64,000 bases of DNA from Rivularia sp. MS3 (GTDB lineage: Bacteria > Cyanobacteriota > Cyanobacteriia > Cyanobacteriales > Nostocaceae), in assembly GCA_019192545.1 (NCBI GenBank), contig JAHCMI010000017.1, positions 1 to 64,000 of the forward strand, in the 5' to 3' direction. The position numbers and the translations under genes were made by a program. This document shows, piece after piece, positions 10,036 through 19,188 of the stretch. The number at the start of each line of letters is the position of its first letter. Within the stretch, counting starts at the first letter, position 1. The notes under the pieces are model-generated. The model was given only the letters and a program-made list of their open reading frames with translations, was not told where the DNA came from and searched no databases.

Positions 10036-10185
10036 TTCCATATTGAAATGCGAAGTGGTAAAGTCTATGAAAAGCAGTTTAATAAGATTTCCAAGTTAAT
10101 TAAATTCAATATAAAGCTACCAGAATACAAATGGTTAAAAGCAGAAATTCATAAATTCGTTAAAAAATCAATTTTTAGTTCATAG
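10036..10185 (+). pseudogene. Orphan C-terminal fragment of a third kinase paralogue
   Basis: Read in the frame starting at TTC 10036, this stretch encodes a peptide containing GKVYEKQFNKISKLIKFN and EYKWLKAEIHKFVK before a TAG stop. It is plainly homologous to the last 40 residues of the kinase at 8423-9745 (GKVHEKLFKKTLKSIKYN, EYRWLKAEINNFMK). No start or kinase domain remains. A MITE-like element ends six bases upstream, so the rest of the gene was probably lost in a rearrangement there. Confidence 0.75.
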
Positions 10186-10228
10186 TAGCGCTTTAGTACC
10201 TGCATGTTTGGCGCTAAAGCGCAACTAC
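10185..10228. repeat. Hairpin repeat (GTAGCGCTTTAG...CTAAAGCGCAACTAC)
   Basis: A perfect-to-near-perfect inverted repeat just after the DUF2237 stop on the minus strand. A relative lies at 49031-49064 (GTAGTAGCGC...GCAACTAC). It may act as a terminator for the gene at 10240. Confidence 0.55.
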
Positions 10229-10239
10229 GAACGAATAAA

Positions 10240-10611
10240 CTAATCGTAATCTCCAGCGTGTTCTTTTAAGTCATCCAGAGAAACATGCTCTAATGTGGAT
10301 GCATGAGTCGCTGCCAAATCAACTTTCGGAGCAACTCCATCATCTAATGCTTCTTTCCAACGAGAAGCACACAAACACCATTTATCTCCAGGTTTTAAAC
10401 CAGGAAAATCATACATTGGTCTTGGCGTACTCAAATCATTTCCCATAGACTTGGTATAGGTGAGAAATTCTTCTGTCATTTCCGCACAGACAGTATGTAC
10501 TCCGAAATCACCCGCTCCGGTGTCGCAAACACCATTGCGGTAATAACCAGTCATCGGAGAAGTACAGCAAACTTCAAGCTTTTCACCAAGCACATTTTTT
10601 GCGTCAGACAT
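10240..10611 (-). CDS. DUF2237 family protein
   Basis: A 123-aa soluble protein matching DUF2237 over its whole length. Typical segments are NVLGEKLEVCCTSPMTGYYR, TVCAEMTEEFL, GNDLSTPRP, FPGLKPGDKWCLCASRW, and a C-terminal ATHASTLEHVSLDDLK. Several conserved cysteines (the CC pair, C-x-C in WCLC) hint at metal or redox function, but none is established. It is monocistronic; the spacer to its upstream neighbour is filled with heptamer repeats. Confidence 0.88.
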   Translation of the reverse strand: MSDAKNVLGEKLEVCCTSPMTGYYRNGVCDTGAGDFGVHTVCAEMTEEFLTYTKSMGNDLSTPRPMYDFPGLKPGDKWCLCASRWKEALDDGVAPKVDLAATHASTLEHVSLDDLKEHAGDYD

Positions 10612-10614
10612 ATC

Positions 10615-10771
10615 AGTTAACAGTTGTCAGTGAACAGTGAACAGTGAATAGTAAGCAATTTAAAATATTTTTTCATTATCAACATAATGTTAGCGCGGTA
10701 AGTGAAGTTAGGAGTGAGGAGTTATGAATAAGTAGCAAGTAGCAAGTAGCGAGTAGCAAGTAGCGAGTAAA
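10615..10771. repeat. STRR heptamer block
   Basis: Two heptamer types: CAGTGAA-like units (about 10615-10655) and AAGTAGC/GAGTAGC units from 10730 to 10770. They fill the spacer between the GT4 gene and DUF2237. Confidence 0.75.
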
Positions 10772-10812
10772 TTATTCTCCCCCCTCTACCTTTTCTTCCC
10801 CCTCCCAATCAT

Positions 10813-12003
10813 TTATTCCCAACTAACCTGCTTCCGCTCTTCAGCCACCTGCTGATAAACTCTTTCTGTCTGCTGGGCGATTTTTGCCCAGTTAAACCTT
10901 GTTTCTAAATCTTGATAAGCGTTATCTTTCAACCATTGACAATAACCGGGATTTTTCAATACTTCTAAAATTCCCCATGCCAAAGAATCGGGATTGTTGA
11001 CGTGGGTGACAACACCTGTTTTGGTATGCTCAACGACTTCTGGCAAACCACCGGTGTTAGAAACGACTACGGGGACTTTAGCTGCAAAACTTTCTAATGC
11101 AACTATACCGAAGGGTTCGTATAAACTAGGGAATACAGCACAGTCGGCAATTGTTTGAAATTTATCTAAGTATTCATCAGCCATGAAGCCGGTAAAATAG
11201 CATTTATGCCAAATCCCTAAATCCCAAGCTTGCTTTTTAAGTTGATTGGTATTTCCACCACCAATTATTACAAATTTGACGTTACCTCCCATTTGGGAAA
11301 GAACTTTCGGTGCGGCATTTAATAATACAGAGATACCTTTTTCATAGGTCATTCGACCAACATAATAAACTATTTTCTCATTATCTTCTGCAAATTGACG
11401 GCGGAAATCTTGCTTATGAAACTGATTATGTTGCTGTTTCTTTTCCGAGCGAATGCCGTTATAAATTACATCAATTTTGTTCCAAGGATTTTTTAAAGAG
11501 CGCTCTATTTCCAGACGCATATAGTTTGTACAAACAATAACTCGCCAAGCTTCAAAAGCAAGTTCGCATTCTTTGCAATGAATATAGCTTTGAGTATGAT
11601 TGTGAATACCGTTATGTCTTCCAGATTCTGTTGCGTGGATGGTGGCGATTAAAGGAAGTTTGAAAGTATGTTTTAAAGCAATTGCTGCATCTCCTACCAA
11701 CCAGTCATGAGCGTGAATTAAATCAAAAGAACCCTCTTCTGACATTAACTTACCACCTTGGCAGCCCATGCTTTCATTCATATTGACTATCCAGTGGAAA
11801 AAGTCATTACTATCAGCTACGGGTACCCGATGTATTTTGATTCCTTCCACTTCTTCGTAAAGTGGTGCTTCACCAAATTCGGGCGTTATTAAATAAACCG
11901 AATGTCCGAGCTTGACTAATTCCGGATATAGTTCACCTACATGACGGGCAATTCCCCCAACAATACGAGGAGGAAATTCCCAACTTAATACTAATATTTT
12001 CAT
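10813..12003 (-). CDS. Glycosyltransferase family 4 (GT-B fold)
   Basis: A 396-aa cytosolic glycosyltransferase. The N-terminal Rossmann domain starts MKILVLSWEFPPRIVGGIAR with the glycine-rich acceptor loop typical of glycogen-synthase-like GT4 enzymes. The C-terminal donor-binding domain shows VYYVGRMTYEKGISVLL and the E-x7-E motif in FPSLYEPFGIVALES. Retaining chemistry with a nucleotide-sugar donor is expected. The acceptor is unknown; similar proteins are often annotated as glycogen synthase or sucrose/trehalose-type transferases. No pathway partner is adjacent. Confidence 0.88.
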   Translation of the reverse strand: MKILVLSWEFPPRIVGGIARHVGELYPELVKLGHSVYLITPEFGEAPLYEEVEGIKIHRVPVADSNDFFHWIVNMNESMGCQGGKLMSEEGSFDLIHAHDWLVGDAAIALKHTFKLPLIATIHATESGRHNGIHNHTQSYIHCKECELAFEAWRVIVCTNYMRLEIERSLKNPWNKIDVIYNGIRSEKKQQHNQFHKQDFRRQFAEDNEKIVYYVGRMTYEKGISVLLNAAPKVLSQMGGNVKFVIIGGGNTNQLKKQAWDLGIWHKCYFTGFMADEYLDKFQTIADCAVFPSLYEPFGIVALESFAAKVPVVVSNTGGLPEVVEHTKTGVVTHVNNPDSLAWGILEVLKNPGYCQWLKDNAYQDLETRFNWAKIAQQTERVYQQVAEERKQVSWE

Positions 12004-12154
12004 ATATTGACCCCAAATCGTTACAAATCGTTTAATTATTTCATCAATTAAAATAATTAAAGGTGCGATCGCTAATTTTGACGGGAGTATAATTACTCAA
12101 CTTTAGCTCGTTATAACAATTCAGTGACAAATACAGTAATCAGTTAATAGTGAG

Positions 12155-12222
12155 CAACGAGCAGCAATTAACTCCTAACTCCTAACTCCAAACTCTCAAC
12201 TCCTAATTCCTAACTCCTAACT
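12155..12222. repeat. STRR heptamer block forming the end of the DUF2079 gene
   Basis: Repeated CTAACTC and CAACTCC units. The last codons and stop of the minus-strand gene at 12210 (GGA GTT AGG AGT TAG, encoding GVRS and stop) are made of the repeat itself. Confidence 0.7.
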
Positions 12223-13853
12223 CCTTCTTGAAACCTTACCCATTCTTTAACCGCTTTTTCATTAGAAACTGCGTCTTTTTTCAATAGAATTACGCCTTGT
12301 TTAAAGTCAATGATTCCATATTCTTGATTATTGGTGATTGTATCAACGAAAGCTACTAGTTGCTTTAATAACCCCCTATCTCCTCTGAATGCTGGTGCAT
12401 ACTTTTGTAATTGCCATAAGTCAGCGATCGCATAATCCATTTTGACAACTTCTCGGTTATCGTTTCGCAACTCTAACATCGGCAACCGGAGAATTTCACG
12501 ACGACTGGAAAGATGAGGAACTAAATAAGTGGTTGCAGATACGCTGGCATCCGATGGAATTTGCGCTAATAAAGGACGAATTCCTTTATTTACATGATTC
12601 CATTGTTCTGGTAAAGATACATATACCCAAGGTTTTACAGAATCGGGTATCGCAAAATAGAAAGTACGATTGGGATTTGATGTAAAGCTAAAAATTAAAG
12701 ATAGAGTAATACAAAATATCCAAAAACGCCGAAATGAGGGTTTAAATGTTTTGGGATGTTTTGCCCACCAAAGTATTGCACCATAACACAAACCGGGAAC
12801 TACACTTAATGCATAACGAATGGTAATTGCTAATACCGATTCACCTTTACCCAAAAGTAGTTTAAGTAAAGGAAATCCGGCAATACTCCAAGAAGCTGGA
12901 GCAATTGCGGGTATAAATGCGAAAGGCAAACCTTGACCGAGTAAATACCTAACTGTTCTATCAAATGGAGTAACTAGTTCTACTATCAATCGCACAGGAT
13001 TGCTGATTATTCCCCAAATAACATCTAAAGTACTAGCTTCATCGCCATCGGTATATTGTCCAAATCTTTCCAACATAAACCGCTTAGAAATATCATCAGA
13101 AAACAGCGGCATAATTAAATTAGTCAGCAGCAGCATATACCCAAAACTAAAGATACAAGCTGCTAAACCAGCCCGAGGAAAGCGTTTGCTCAAAACCATA
13201 TAAACGCCAACCCCAAATAAACTGATTCCCGCATCTTCTCGCACTAAAACGATTAATCCCGCCATCAGCCAAAACAGCCACCACCAGCGTTTCTCCATTG
13301 CCAGCAGTAAAGTAAAAATAAACAGTGGTATTTGACTGATATCGTGAAAATTAGATAAAGTTGGGCCAATGACAGCATTTGCAGCATAATAGCTACCGGT
13401 AATCATCACCGCTATGGGAGGTTCTAGATATTGCCGCGCTAGCACGTAAAGCATTAAACCACCAGCAGTTATCAGCGTTACCAGCAGCACGGCTAAAGTT
13501 GCCGCATTTGGAAACAATGCATATATAGGTGCCCAAAGTAACAATGCCGGAGTAAAATGTTGACCTAATCGGTGGTAGTAAACCGTAGGAATTTCATTTG
13601 CATGGACAACATTAGTAGAAAGACTTGAAGACAGAGAACTTTGAAAAAATCGTCCGTGGATATTATTCCAAAAAACCTGGTTAAAAATACCTTGGTCAAA
13701 AGATGCGTAAAAGCTAAAATATCGGTTTAATACCAGTAAAAGACATATAAAAAAGAATACTCCTGCTATAGGAAGAATAGGTTTAATAAAAATAAATGAT
13801 TTTGATAAATTCCATCGTGACTTAGGAATTTTATTAGATACAGTCTCTTGCAA
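12210..13853 (-). CDS. DUF2079 multi-spanning membrane protein
   Basis: A 547-aa integral membrane protein with about ten hydrophobic helices and a soluble C-terminal part. DUF2079 features are the early YASFDQGIFNQVFWNNIHG and, later, NFHDISQIPLFIF and LVREDAG. The family resembles GT-C type glycosyltransferases, where acidic residues in the first loop (here FDQG) are catalytic in characterised relatives; catalytic activity here is inference. It lies upstream of, and on the same strand as, the GT4 gene, so a shared cell-surface sugar role is possible. The C-terminus ends inside a heptamer repeat, so the last residues are probably not conserved. Confidence 0.85.
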   Translation of the reverse strand: MQETVSNKIPKSRWNLSKSFIFIKPILPIAGVFFFICLLLVLNRYFSFYASFDQGIFNQVFWNNIHGRFFQSSLSSSLSTNVVHANEIPTVYYHRLGQHFTPALLLWAPIYALFPNAATLAVLLVTLITAGGLMLYVLARQYLEPPIAVMITGSYYAANAVIGPTLSNFHDISQIPLFIFTLLLAMEKRWWWLFWLMAGLIVLVREDAGISLFGVGVYMVLSKRFPRAGLAACIFSFGYMLLLTNLIMPLFSDDISKRFMLERFGQYTDGDEASTLDVIWGIISNPVRLIVELVTPFDRTVRYLLGQGLPFAFIPAIAPASWSIAGFPLLKLLLGKGESVLAITIRYALSVVPGLCYGAILWWAKHPKTFKPSFRRFWIFCITLSLIFSFTSNPNRTFYFAIPDSVKPWVYVSLPEQWNHVNKGIRPLLAQIPSDASVSATTYLVPHLSSRREILRLPMLELRNDNREVVKMDYAIADLWQLQKYAPAFRGDRGLLKQLVAFVDTITNNQEYGIIDFKQGVILLKKDAVSNEKAVKEWVRFQEGVRS

Positions 13854-13936
13854 TTGCCACTACCTCATTTTCCCTGACGAAGATAGAAAATTTAATTTAT
13901 ATTTTCCAAGATGGAATTATTATAGTGGGTTTTACA

Positions 13937-14035
13937 GTTATCAGCGAACAGTGAGCAGTGAGCAGTTAACAGTGAGCAGTTAACAGTGAGCAGTGAGCAA
14001 TGAGCAATTAACAGTGAGCAGTGAGTATTGCAGAT
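13937..14035. repeat. STRR heptamer block
   Basis: CAGTGAG and CAGTTAA units repeated across the divergent spacer between DUF2079 and tldD. The first possible TTG start for tldD (14099) lies just beyond it and is less likely than 14180. Confidence 0.75.
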
Positions 14036-14179
14036 AGGGGAACAATAAGGAACCAACATGCTCTCACTACGATTTATTTTTTAACTTCTAACTGATAATT
14101 GTTGAATGATAACTGTTCACTGATAACTCCCCATCTCGTGCTAGAAGATATAAGTAACCTTCGAGGAGATTCCGAGAAA

Positions 14180-15577
14180 ATGGTTGATTTAATTACTGAT
14201 ACTCAAAATTTACTTGCTGACTTGATAGCACGTTACTCTAACAAAGTTGATTATTTAATGATTCGCCTTGAAGAATCTGAAGGCACTGATATATTATTAC
14301 GCGGTGATAAAGTCGAAACTCTGAGCGAATATATTTCTGTTGGGGGACAAGTCAGGGCTTGTTATAAGGGTGGATGGGGATTAAGTAGCTTCAATCATAT
14401 TTCCACTATTGAGGAGCGAATCACTGAGGCGATCGCCGCAGCGAGAATTGTAGGTGATGAGGAAACTATATTAGCTCCAGTAACTCCGGTACAAGCGGTA
14501 TGCGAATTACCTTTAACCGGAACAGATCCCAGACATATATCTTTAATAAAAAAAAAGGAGTTATGCGATAATTACGTCGATTTACTTAAAAGTATAGATA
14601 ATCGGATTACTACTACTTCTGTTCGATATGGAGATAGCGCTCAGAAAGTCATTATTGCTACCAGTGAAGACACGCTAATCGAACAATCTTGGGTAGATAT
14701 GGAAATGCGTTTTGCTGCAACTGCAAGAAGTGGCGAAACCGTACAAACAGGAAGAGAAACTACAGGCTCTCGTAAAGCTTTTGAAGATTTAACGAATTTG
14801 GACGAACAAGTTACCAGCGCCGCACGTAGAGCAATATCTGCTCTGGCTTTACCTGCTGTTAAAGGTAATATTTATACCGTAGTCATCGATCCAGTTCTCA
14901 CCGGTTTATTTGTGCATGAAGCCTTCGGACATCTTTCTGAGGCTGATATGGCTTATGAAAACCCCGATGTCTTAGAAGTAATGACTCTGGGAAGAAGATT
15001 TGGTAATGAAGAATTACAGATTTTTGATGGTGCTGCACCCCAAGGACATCGCGGCAGCTATTATTATGATGACGAAGGTACCCCGGCAACTACCACTCAA
15101 TTAATTAAAGATGGAGTTTTAGTCGGAAGATTACATTCTCGGGAAACCGCAGGTAAATTAAATGAAACTCCTACGGGAAATTCTCGCTGTTTGAATTATC
15201 ATTATGCGCCGATAGTGAGAATGACAAATACCTGGATAGAAAGGGGAAAAACTCCTGTAAATGATTTATTTTCTGGAATAAAAGAAGGTGTTTATGCCAA
15301 AAACTGGCTTGGTGGCATGACTAATGGCGAAATGTTTACTTTTGGTGCCGGTGAAGCATGGATGATCAGAAATGGTGAAATAGCCGAACCCGTAAAAGAT
15401 GTGACTCTTTCAGGTAACGTATTCCAAACCTTAAAAGATATCGAAGCCATCGGAGATGATTTCTACTGGGATGAATCCGGTGGTTGTGGAAAAGGCGGAC
15501 AAAACGGTTTACCTGTGGGTTGCGGTGGCCCAAGTTTAAGGATAAAAGATGTAGTAGTGGGAGGGGAAGCCGGGTAA
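14180..15577 (+). CDS. tldD: TldD-type metallopeptidase
   Basis: Zinc metallopeptidase of the TldD/PmbA (U62) family, 465 aa. In other bacteria TldD and TldE form a dimer that degrades unfolded peptides, processes microcin and CcdA, and removes leader peptides. The zinc motif HExxxH is intact (HEAFGH; H246, E247, H251). Other family segments are GSYYYDDEGTP and LGGMTNGEMFTFGAGE. I chose ATG 14180 because GAGGAG stands 11 bases before it and family homology begins there; a TTG at 14099 would add 27 unlikely residues. The partner tldE/pmbA is not adjacent. Confidence 0.9.
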   Translation: MVDLITDTQNLLADLIARYSNKVDYLMIRLEESEGTDILLRGDKVETLSEYISVGGQVRACYKGGWGLSSFNHISTIEERITEAIAAARIVGDEETILAPVTPVQAVCELPLTGTDPRHISLIKKKELCDNYVDLLKSIDNRITTTSVRYGDSAQKVIIATSEDTLIEQSWVDMEMRFAATARSGETVQTGRETTGSRKAFEDLTNLDEQVTSAARRAISALALPAVKGNIYTVVIDPVLTGLFVHEAFGHLSEADMAYENPDVLEVMTLGRRFGNEELQIFDGAAPQGHRGSYYYDDEGTPATTTQLIKDGVLVGRLHSRETAGKLNETPTGNSRCLNYHYAPIVRMTNTWIERGKTPVNDLFSGIKEGVYAKNWLGGMTNGEMFTFGAGEAWMIRNGEIAEPVKDVTLSGNVFQTLKDIEAIGDDFYWDESGGCGKGGQNGLPVGCGGPSLRIKDVVVGGEAG

Positions 15578-15711
15578 AAAGATGACATGGGGCACAAGGA
15601 GATAAATAAAACTCTTTTTCTACCCGCTTTTCTTTCTTCCGAAAGATTACACCAGAAGCATTAAGGCTTATCGTTCCCTATATGAAAAGCGATAAACAAG
15701 GGTGACGAACA

Positions 15712-16059
15712 ATGGGAAATCTTAAGCAACAAAAATGCGATGCCTGTACTGGTGATTCACCTGCTGTTACCGAGGAAGAGATAAGCAAACTTCACCCAGA
15801 AATTCCGGAATGGAATATCAAAGAGGAAAATGGTGAAAAGCGTTTAGAAAGAGTTTTCAAATTTTCTGATTTCAAATCAGCTTTAAATTTTACTAATAAA
15901 GTTGGTGAAGAGGCGGAAAATCAAGAGCATCACCCGGCTTTAATCACCGAATACGGCAAAGTTACCGTTATGTGGTGGACTCATGCCATCAATGGTTTGC
16001 ATCGCAACGATTTTATTATGGCAGCCAAAACAGACGAAATTGCCGCAAAATCGAAATAA
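15712..16059 (+). CDS. Pterin-4a-carbinolamine dehydratase
   Basis: A 115-aa PCD/DCoH protein that dehydrates 4a-hydroxytetrahydropterin to regenerate pterin cofactors. The catalytic core is present: EHHPALITEYGKVTVMWWTH followed by INGLHRNDFIMA, with the usual three histidines. The N-terminus has an extra CDACTG segment, common in cyanobacterial copies. Cyanobacteria often lack phenylalanine hydroxylase, so its physiological substrate here is uncertain. Monocistronic. Confidence 0.92.
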   Translation: MGNLKQQKCDACTGDSPAVTEEEISKLHPEIPEWNIKEENGEKRLERVFKFSDFKSALNFTNKVGEEAENQEHHPALITEYGKVTVMWWTHAINGLHRNDFIMAAKTDEIAAKSK

Positions 16060-16122
16060 ATGTCGCAATCAAAATAGCTTGCGCTGGCGAGGCAAATTAA
16101 CAAATAAATTATAGATAAAATG

Positions 16123-16192
16123 TGGTGCGTTAGATGATGTATTAAAACTTTTCGTCTTCACAGACAGATTGTTCTGCATCTAACACACCCTA
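16123..16192. repeat. Inverted-repeat element, family C
   Basis: TGGTGCGTTAGATG at one end and CATCTAACACACCCTA at the other form an imperfect hairpin. Same family as 6235-6302 and 20302-20383. Confidence 0.65.
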
Positions 16193-16262
16193 GTAAATTT
16201 AATGAGAAAATAAACCATTCACTAGGTACAATTAACTCGTTAACGGTCACTGATTACTGATT

Positions 16263-16547
16263 ATGTCAAAAGCAATTTGGAATGGTGCAGTTTTAGCCGA
16301 AAGCGATAAAACCGTGATGGTGGAAGGAAATCATTACTTCCCCGCAGAATCGATTAATAAAGAATATTTCAAGGAAAGCGACAAGCATAGTATGTGCCCT
16401 TGGAAAGGCACCGCTAACTATTACGATATTGAAGTTAACGGAGAAGTAAACAAAGACGCTGCTTGGTATTACCCTAGTGCCAAGGAAAAAGCCAAACACT
16501 TTGAAAATTATGTCGCTTTTTGGCGTGGTGTAAAAGTCGAAAATTGA
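16263..16547 (+). CDS. DUF427 domain protein
   Basis: A 94-aa single-domain DUF427 protein. Typical segments are AIWNGAVLAESDKTVMVEGNHYFP, CPWKGTANYYDI and AAWYYPSAKEKA. The family has a small beta fold (tungsten formylmethanofuran dehydrogenase-like) with no proven role. It is a single gene followed by a clear terminator. Confidence 0.9.
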   Translation: MSKAIWNGAVLAESDKTVMVEGNHYFPAESINKEYFKESDKHSMCPWKGTANYYDIEVNGEVNKDAAWYYPSAKEKAKHFENYVAFWRGVKVEN

Positions 16548-16572
16548 ATCATTAACTAATAATTAACAATAT

Positions 16573-16609
16573 TATAGAGACGCTAATTATTGTGTCTCTA
16601 TTTTGTTTT
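16573..16609 (+). terminator. Rho-independent terminator after DUF427
   Basis: Stem TAGAGACG/TGTCTCTA with a short AT loop, followed by TTTTGTTTTAAT. Confidence 0.75.
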
Positions 16610-16669
16610 AATTTTCGTTTAATTCACATCCTTACGTAATTATTCGCTATGTGAATTAACTACAAAATC

Positions 16670-16794
16670 TAATACTATTCGGTTAAGGAATTAAACCCTA
16701 TTTTCAGATCCCCCAAACCCCCTTAAAAAGGGGGCTTAATTCCCTCCTTATTAAGGAGGGTTAGGGAGGATCTCCCCCCAAACGAGCAGTATTG
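16670..16794. repeat. MITE-like element, family A
   Basis: About 125 bp, ends AATACTATTCGGTTAAGG and CGAGCAGTATTG, with CCCCCTTAAAAAGGGGG and CCCTCCTTATTAAGGAGGG hairpins inside. It lies 30 bp before the nuclease-methyltransferase ATG, so it marks the 5' edge of the restriction-modification pair and may affect its transcription. Confidence 0.8.
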
Positions 16795-16824
16795 CCGCAA
16801 TATCTAATTTTTCGTTATAAATGC

Positions 16825-18483
16825 ATGGCTCCCCGAAAAAATCGCAGATCCGAAAACCGATGTCGCTATTATGTCCGACGCGAAGCCGAGCGTCGTGGTT
16901 GGGATTTGCGCTACGTCGGTAGCGGTGGGGATGTTCTCGAAGAGCAAGAGATTGAAGCTTATTTTGCTGATGTTGGACTTACAGGCGATCGCCCCGATTT
17001 TCTTTTCTGTTTGGCTGGCAACCCTACCATCATAGTTGAGGCAAAGAATCAAGCCGGAAAGCTAAAACAAGCACAAAAACAAGCAGAAGATTACGCTAAT
17101 AAAATTAATGCGGCAGGCAAATACAAGATTAAATTAGCAGTTGCTGCTGCTGGAGAAGAAGACAAGGGATTTGAAATTAGTGTATCTTTTCTAACAAATA
17201 AAGGATGGACTGCTCTCACTTCACACGAATTTGCTGTAACTACTTTTCCAACTAAAGCAGAAGTCGAAACTGCATTAAAAGCAGAAGATGGTTCGACAAC
17301 GGTAAGCGTACCTTCGCAAGCAGAGTTTGTTGATGCAGCCATTGAAACCAGTCGCATTCTCCGCACGGCAAAAATTGAAGCTCCACTTCGCCCTAAAGTA
17401 ATTGGTGCTGTAGTGCTGGCAATGTATGAAGGGCAGATTGATAATACGCCTTCTCATGTGTTGCAGTCAGTCAACGAGCTAGTTAAAACTGCAATTGATA
17501 GCGTACAGCAACAGTCGGAAATAATCAGAGAAAGACTCAAAGATGCATTACGCTTATCTGGTGCAGATTTCAATCGTCTTGCGCCATATATAGGTAGAAT
17601 TATCAACACTTTAAACCGGCTTAACGTTCGTTCGGTAATTCAAACCGATGCCGATTTTTTAGGAATGTTTTACGAAGCTTTCTTGCGATATGGCTATGAC
17701 AATAACGCTCTAGGAATTGTATTTACACCGCGACATATCACGCGCATGTGTGTAGATTTAATTCAAGTTAGCGTTCGAGATCAAGTTATTGATATTTCTG
17801 CTGGTACTGGTGGTTTTCTAGTTTCTGCTTTTGATGCCATGAAGCAACAAGTTCGTAGTGCCGCAGAAATGGAAAAGGTGAAAGATTCAATCGTGGGTTT
17901 TGATACAAATCCTACAGTTTGGGCGCTTTCAATGTTAAATATGTTGTTTCGAGGAGACGGTAAAAGTCATATTTATAACGAAAGCTGTTTTGACGACGAT
18001 GCTTTTGCAGCTATTTATCGTAAATGTACTAGAGCATTTCTCAATCCACCTTTTTCTCAAGATGAAGAACCAGAATACCTATTTATTGATAGAGCAATGG
18101 ATGCTTTAAAAACAGGTGGATTAATGGCAGCAGTGGTATATGCTGGCATATTTGCCGATAAAAATCGTAATTTATGGCGACAGCGCTTTTTGCTCAAACA
18201 TAAACTGCTTGCCATCATCAGCCTTCCCGAAGACTTGTTTTATCCAACTGCGGCACCAAGTTCGATTATGATTGCTGAAGCTCATGTTCCCCTTGCCAAA
18301 ACCGATAGAGTTTTCATGGCTAGAATTTGGAATGATGGATATGAAAAGCTTAAAGGTAAGCGAGTTGAACGCAGCGGCAATCAAATTGATGAAGTAGTAA
18401 CTCAATTTCATGCCTTTATGCAAGGTAAACCCGTGACTTCTGAATTAGTAACTACCATCGGAGGAGCCGACATTCTGCTATGA
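16825..18483 (+). CDS. Fused PD-(D/E)XK nuclease and N6-adenine DNA methyltransferase
   Basis: A 552-aa single-chain restriction-modification enzyme. Residues about 10-130 form a type I HsdR-N-like nuclease fold with P57-D58 and E72-A73-K74 (PD...EAK). Residues about 165-290 resemble the helical HsdM N-domain. Residues about 295-540 form the methyltransferase with VFTPRH (299-304), SAM motif SAGTGGF (325-331) and catalytic NPPF (407-410). The start at 16825 (MAPRKNRR) is preferred over TTG 16792, which lies inside a MITE. Its stop overlaps the next start (ATGA). The layout resembles the A subunit of BcgI-type IIB systems. No separate HsdR is present. Alternative reading: a solitary methyltransferase with a vestigial nuclease domain, although the nuclease residues look intact. 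Confidence 0.85.
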   Translation: MAPRKNRRSENRCRYYVRREAERRGWDLRYVGSGGDVLEEQEIEAYFADVGLTGDRPDFLFCLAGNPTIIVEAKNQAGKLKQAQKQAEDYANKINAAGKYKIKLAVAAAGEEDKGFEISVSFLTNKGWTALTSHEFAVTTFPTKAEVETALKAEDGSTTVSVPSQAEFVDAAIETSRILRTAKIEAPLRPKVIGAVVLAMYEGQIDNTPSHVLQSVNELVKTAIDSVQQQSEIIRERLKDALRLSGADFNRLAPYIGRIINTLNRLNVRSVIQTDADFLGMFYEAFLRYGYDNNALGIVFTPRHITRMCVDLIQVSVRDQVIDISAGTGGFLVSAFDAMKQQVRSAAEMEKVKDSIVGFDTNPTVWALSMLNMLFRGDGKSHIYNESCFDDDAFAAIYRKCTRAFLNPPFSQDEEPEYLFIDRAMDALKTGGLMAAVVYAGIFADKNRNLWRQRFLLKHKLLAIISLPEDLFYPTAAPSSIMIAEAHVPLAKTDRVFMARIWNDGYEKLKGKRVERSGNQIDEVVTQFHAFMQGKPVTSELVTTIGGADILL

Positions 18484-19166
18484 CTAATATTGAATGGAGT
18501 CCCCAAAGATGGCTACCCCAGCCAAAAATTTCACAAAATGAATTTGAATGCTTGCGAAGTGAAGCAATGCGCGGCATTTTTGAAGCTGTAACTTTGATAC
18601 CACACCTTGCCGATGTAGTTATTAAAGATTTTGGGGTTGTAAATAACCAAGTAAACAGCAATCAATTACCATACGGAACTTGTGGCGAATTATCAAAATA
18701 CTTCAACATTGAAAACGGACGTTCCAAAGGTGAAAAAAATTACATAGAAGGTACAACCCCTTATATCAGTAGCGGTGACTCAACTAACAGCATTATTAGT
18801 TTGATAGATGCAATTCCAGAAGAATTATTTGAAGCAGGAGGTATTACCGTTACAGCTTTTGGAAAAGCAGCATTACAACCTTGGGCATTTATGGCAAGAG
18901 GTAACGGCGGCAGTTCAGTGCGGGTTTTGATACCCAAATACAACATGAGCCTTAATGAATTGTTGTGGTTTATAGCCCAGATAAACAGGCAAAGATGGCG
19001 TTTTTTTTATGCTCGGATGGCAATAAAAGAACGTATAGCCAATTTAGAAGTAGCAGCATCTCCCCAAGCATTACTAGATTCAGGTAAAACCTTATCTGAG
19101 CGAGTCAGAATATTTCGCGAACAGCTTGAAGATTTTATACATCTAAAAACAAATTTGCCCGTTTAA
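18480..19166 (+). CDS. Single-domain S-like DNA specificity subunit
   Basis: A 228-aa protein translationally coupled to the nuclease-methyltransferase (ATGA overlap). Residues about 60-190 look like one target-recognition domain of HsdS type: TTPYISSGDSTNS, GGITVTAFGKAALQPWAF and LLWFIAQINRQRWRFFYA. A helical tail follows (about 185-225), which would be the coiled coil. Ordinary HsdS has two such domains and about 400 aa, and BcgI B has about 340, so this is a half-size subunit that may work as a homodimer on a palindromic site, or be a truncation. The clean ending and coupled start favour an intact gene. Confidence 0.75.
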   Translation: MTNIEWSPQRWLPQPKISQNEFECLRSEAMRGIFEAVTLIPHLADVVIKDFGVVNNQVNSNQLPYGTCGELSKYFNIENGRSKGEKNYIEGTTPYISSGDSTNSIISLIDAIPEELFEAGGITVTAFGKAALQPWAFMARGNGGSSVRVLIPKYNMSLNELLWFIAQINRQRWRFFYARMAIKERIANLEVAASPQALLDSGKTLSERVRIFREQLEDFIHLKTNLPV

Positions 19167-19188
19167 CTGGGTGGACAAGAATATTAGT

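Noticed and set aside
14099-14179. N-terminal extension of TldD from TTG 14099
   Set aside because: Begins just beyond heptamer repeats and lacks homology; ATG 14180 has GAGGAG upstream.
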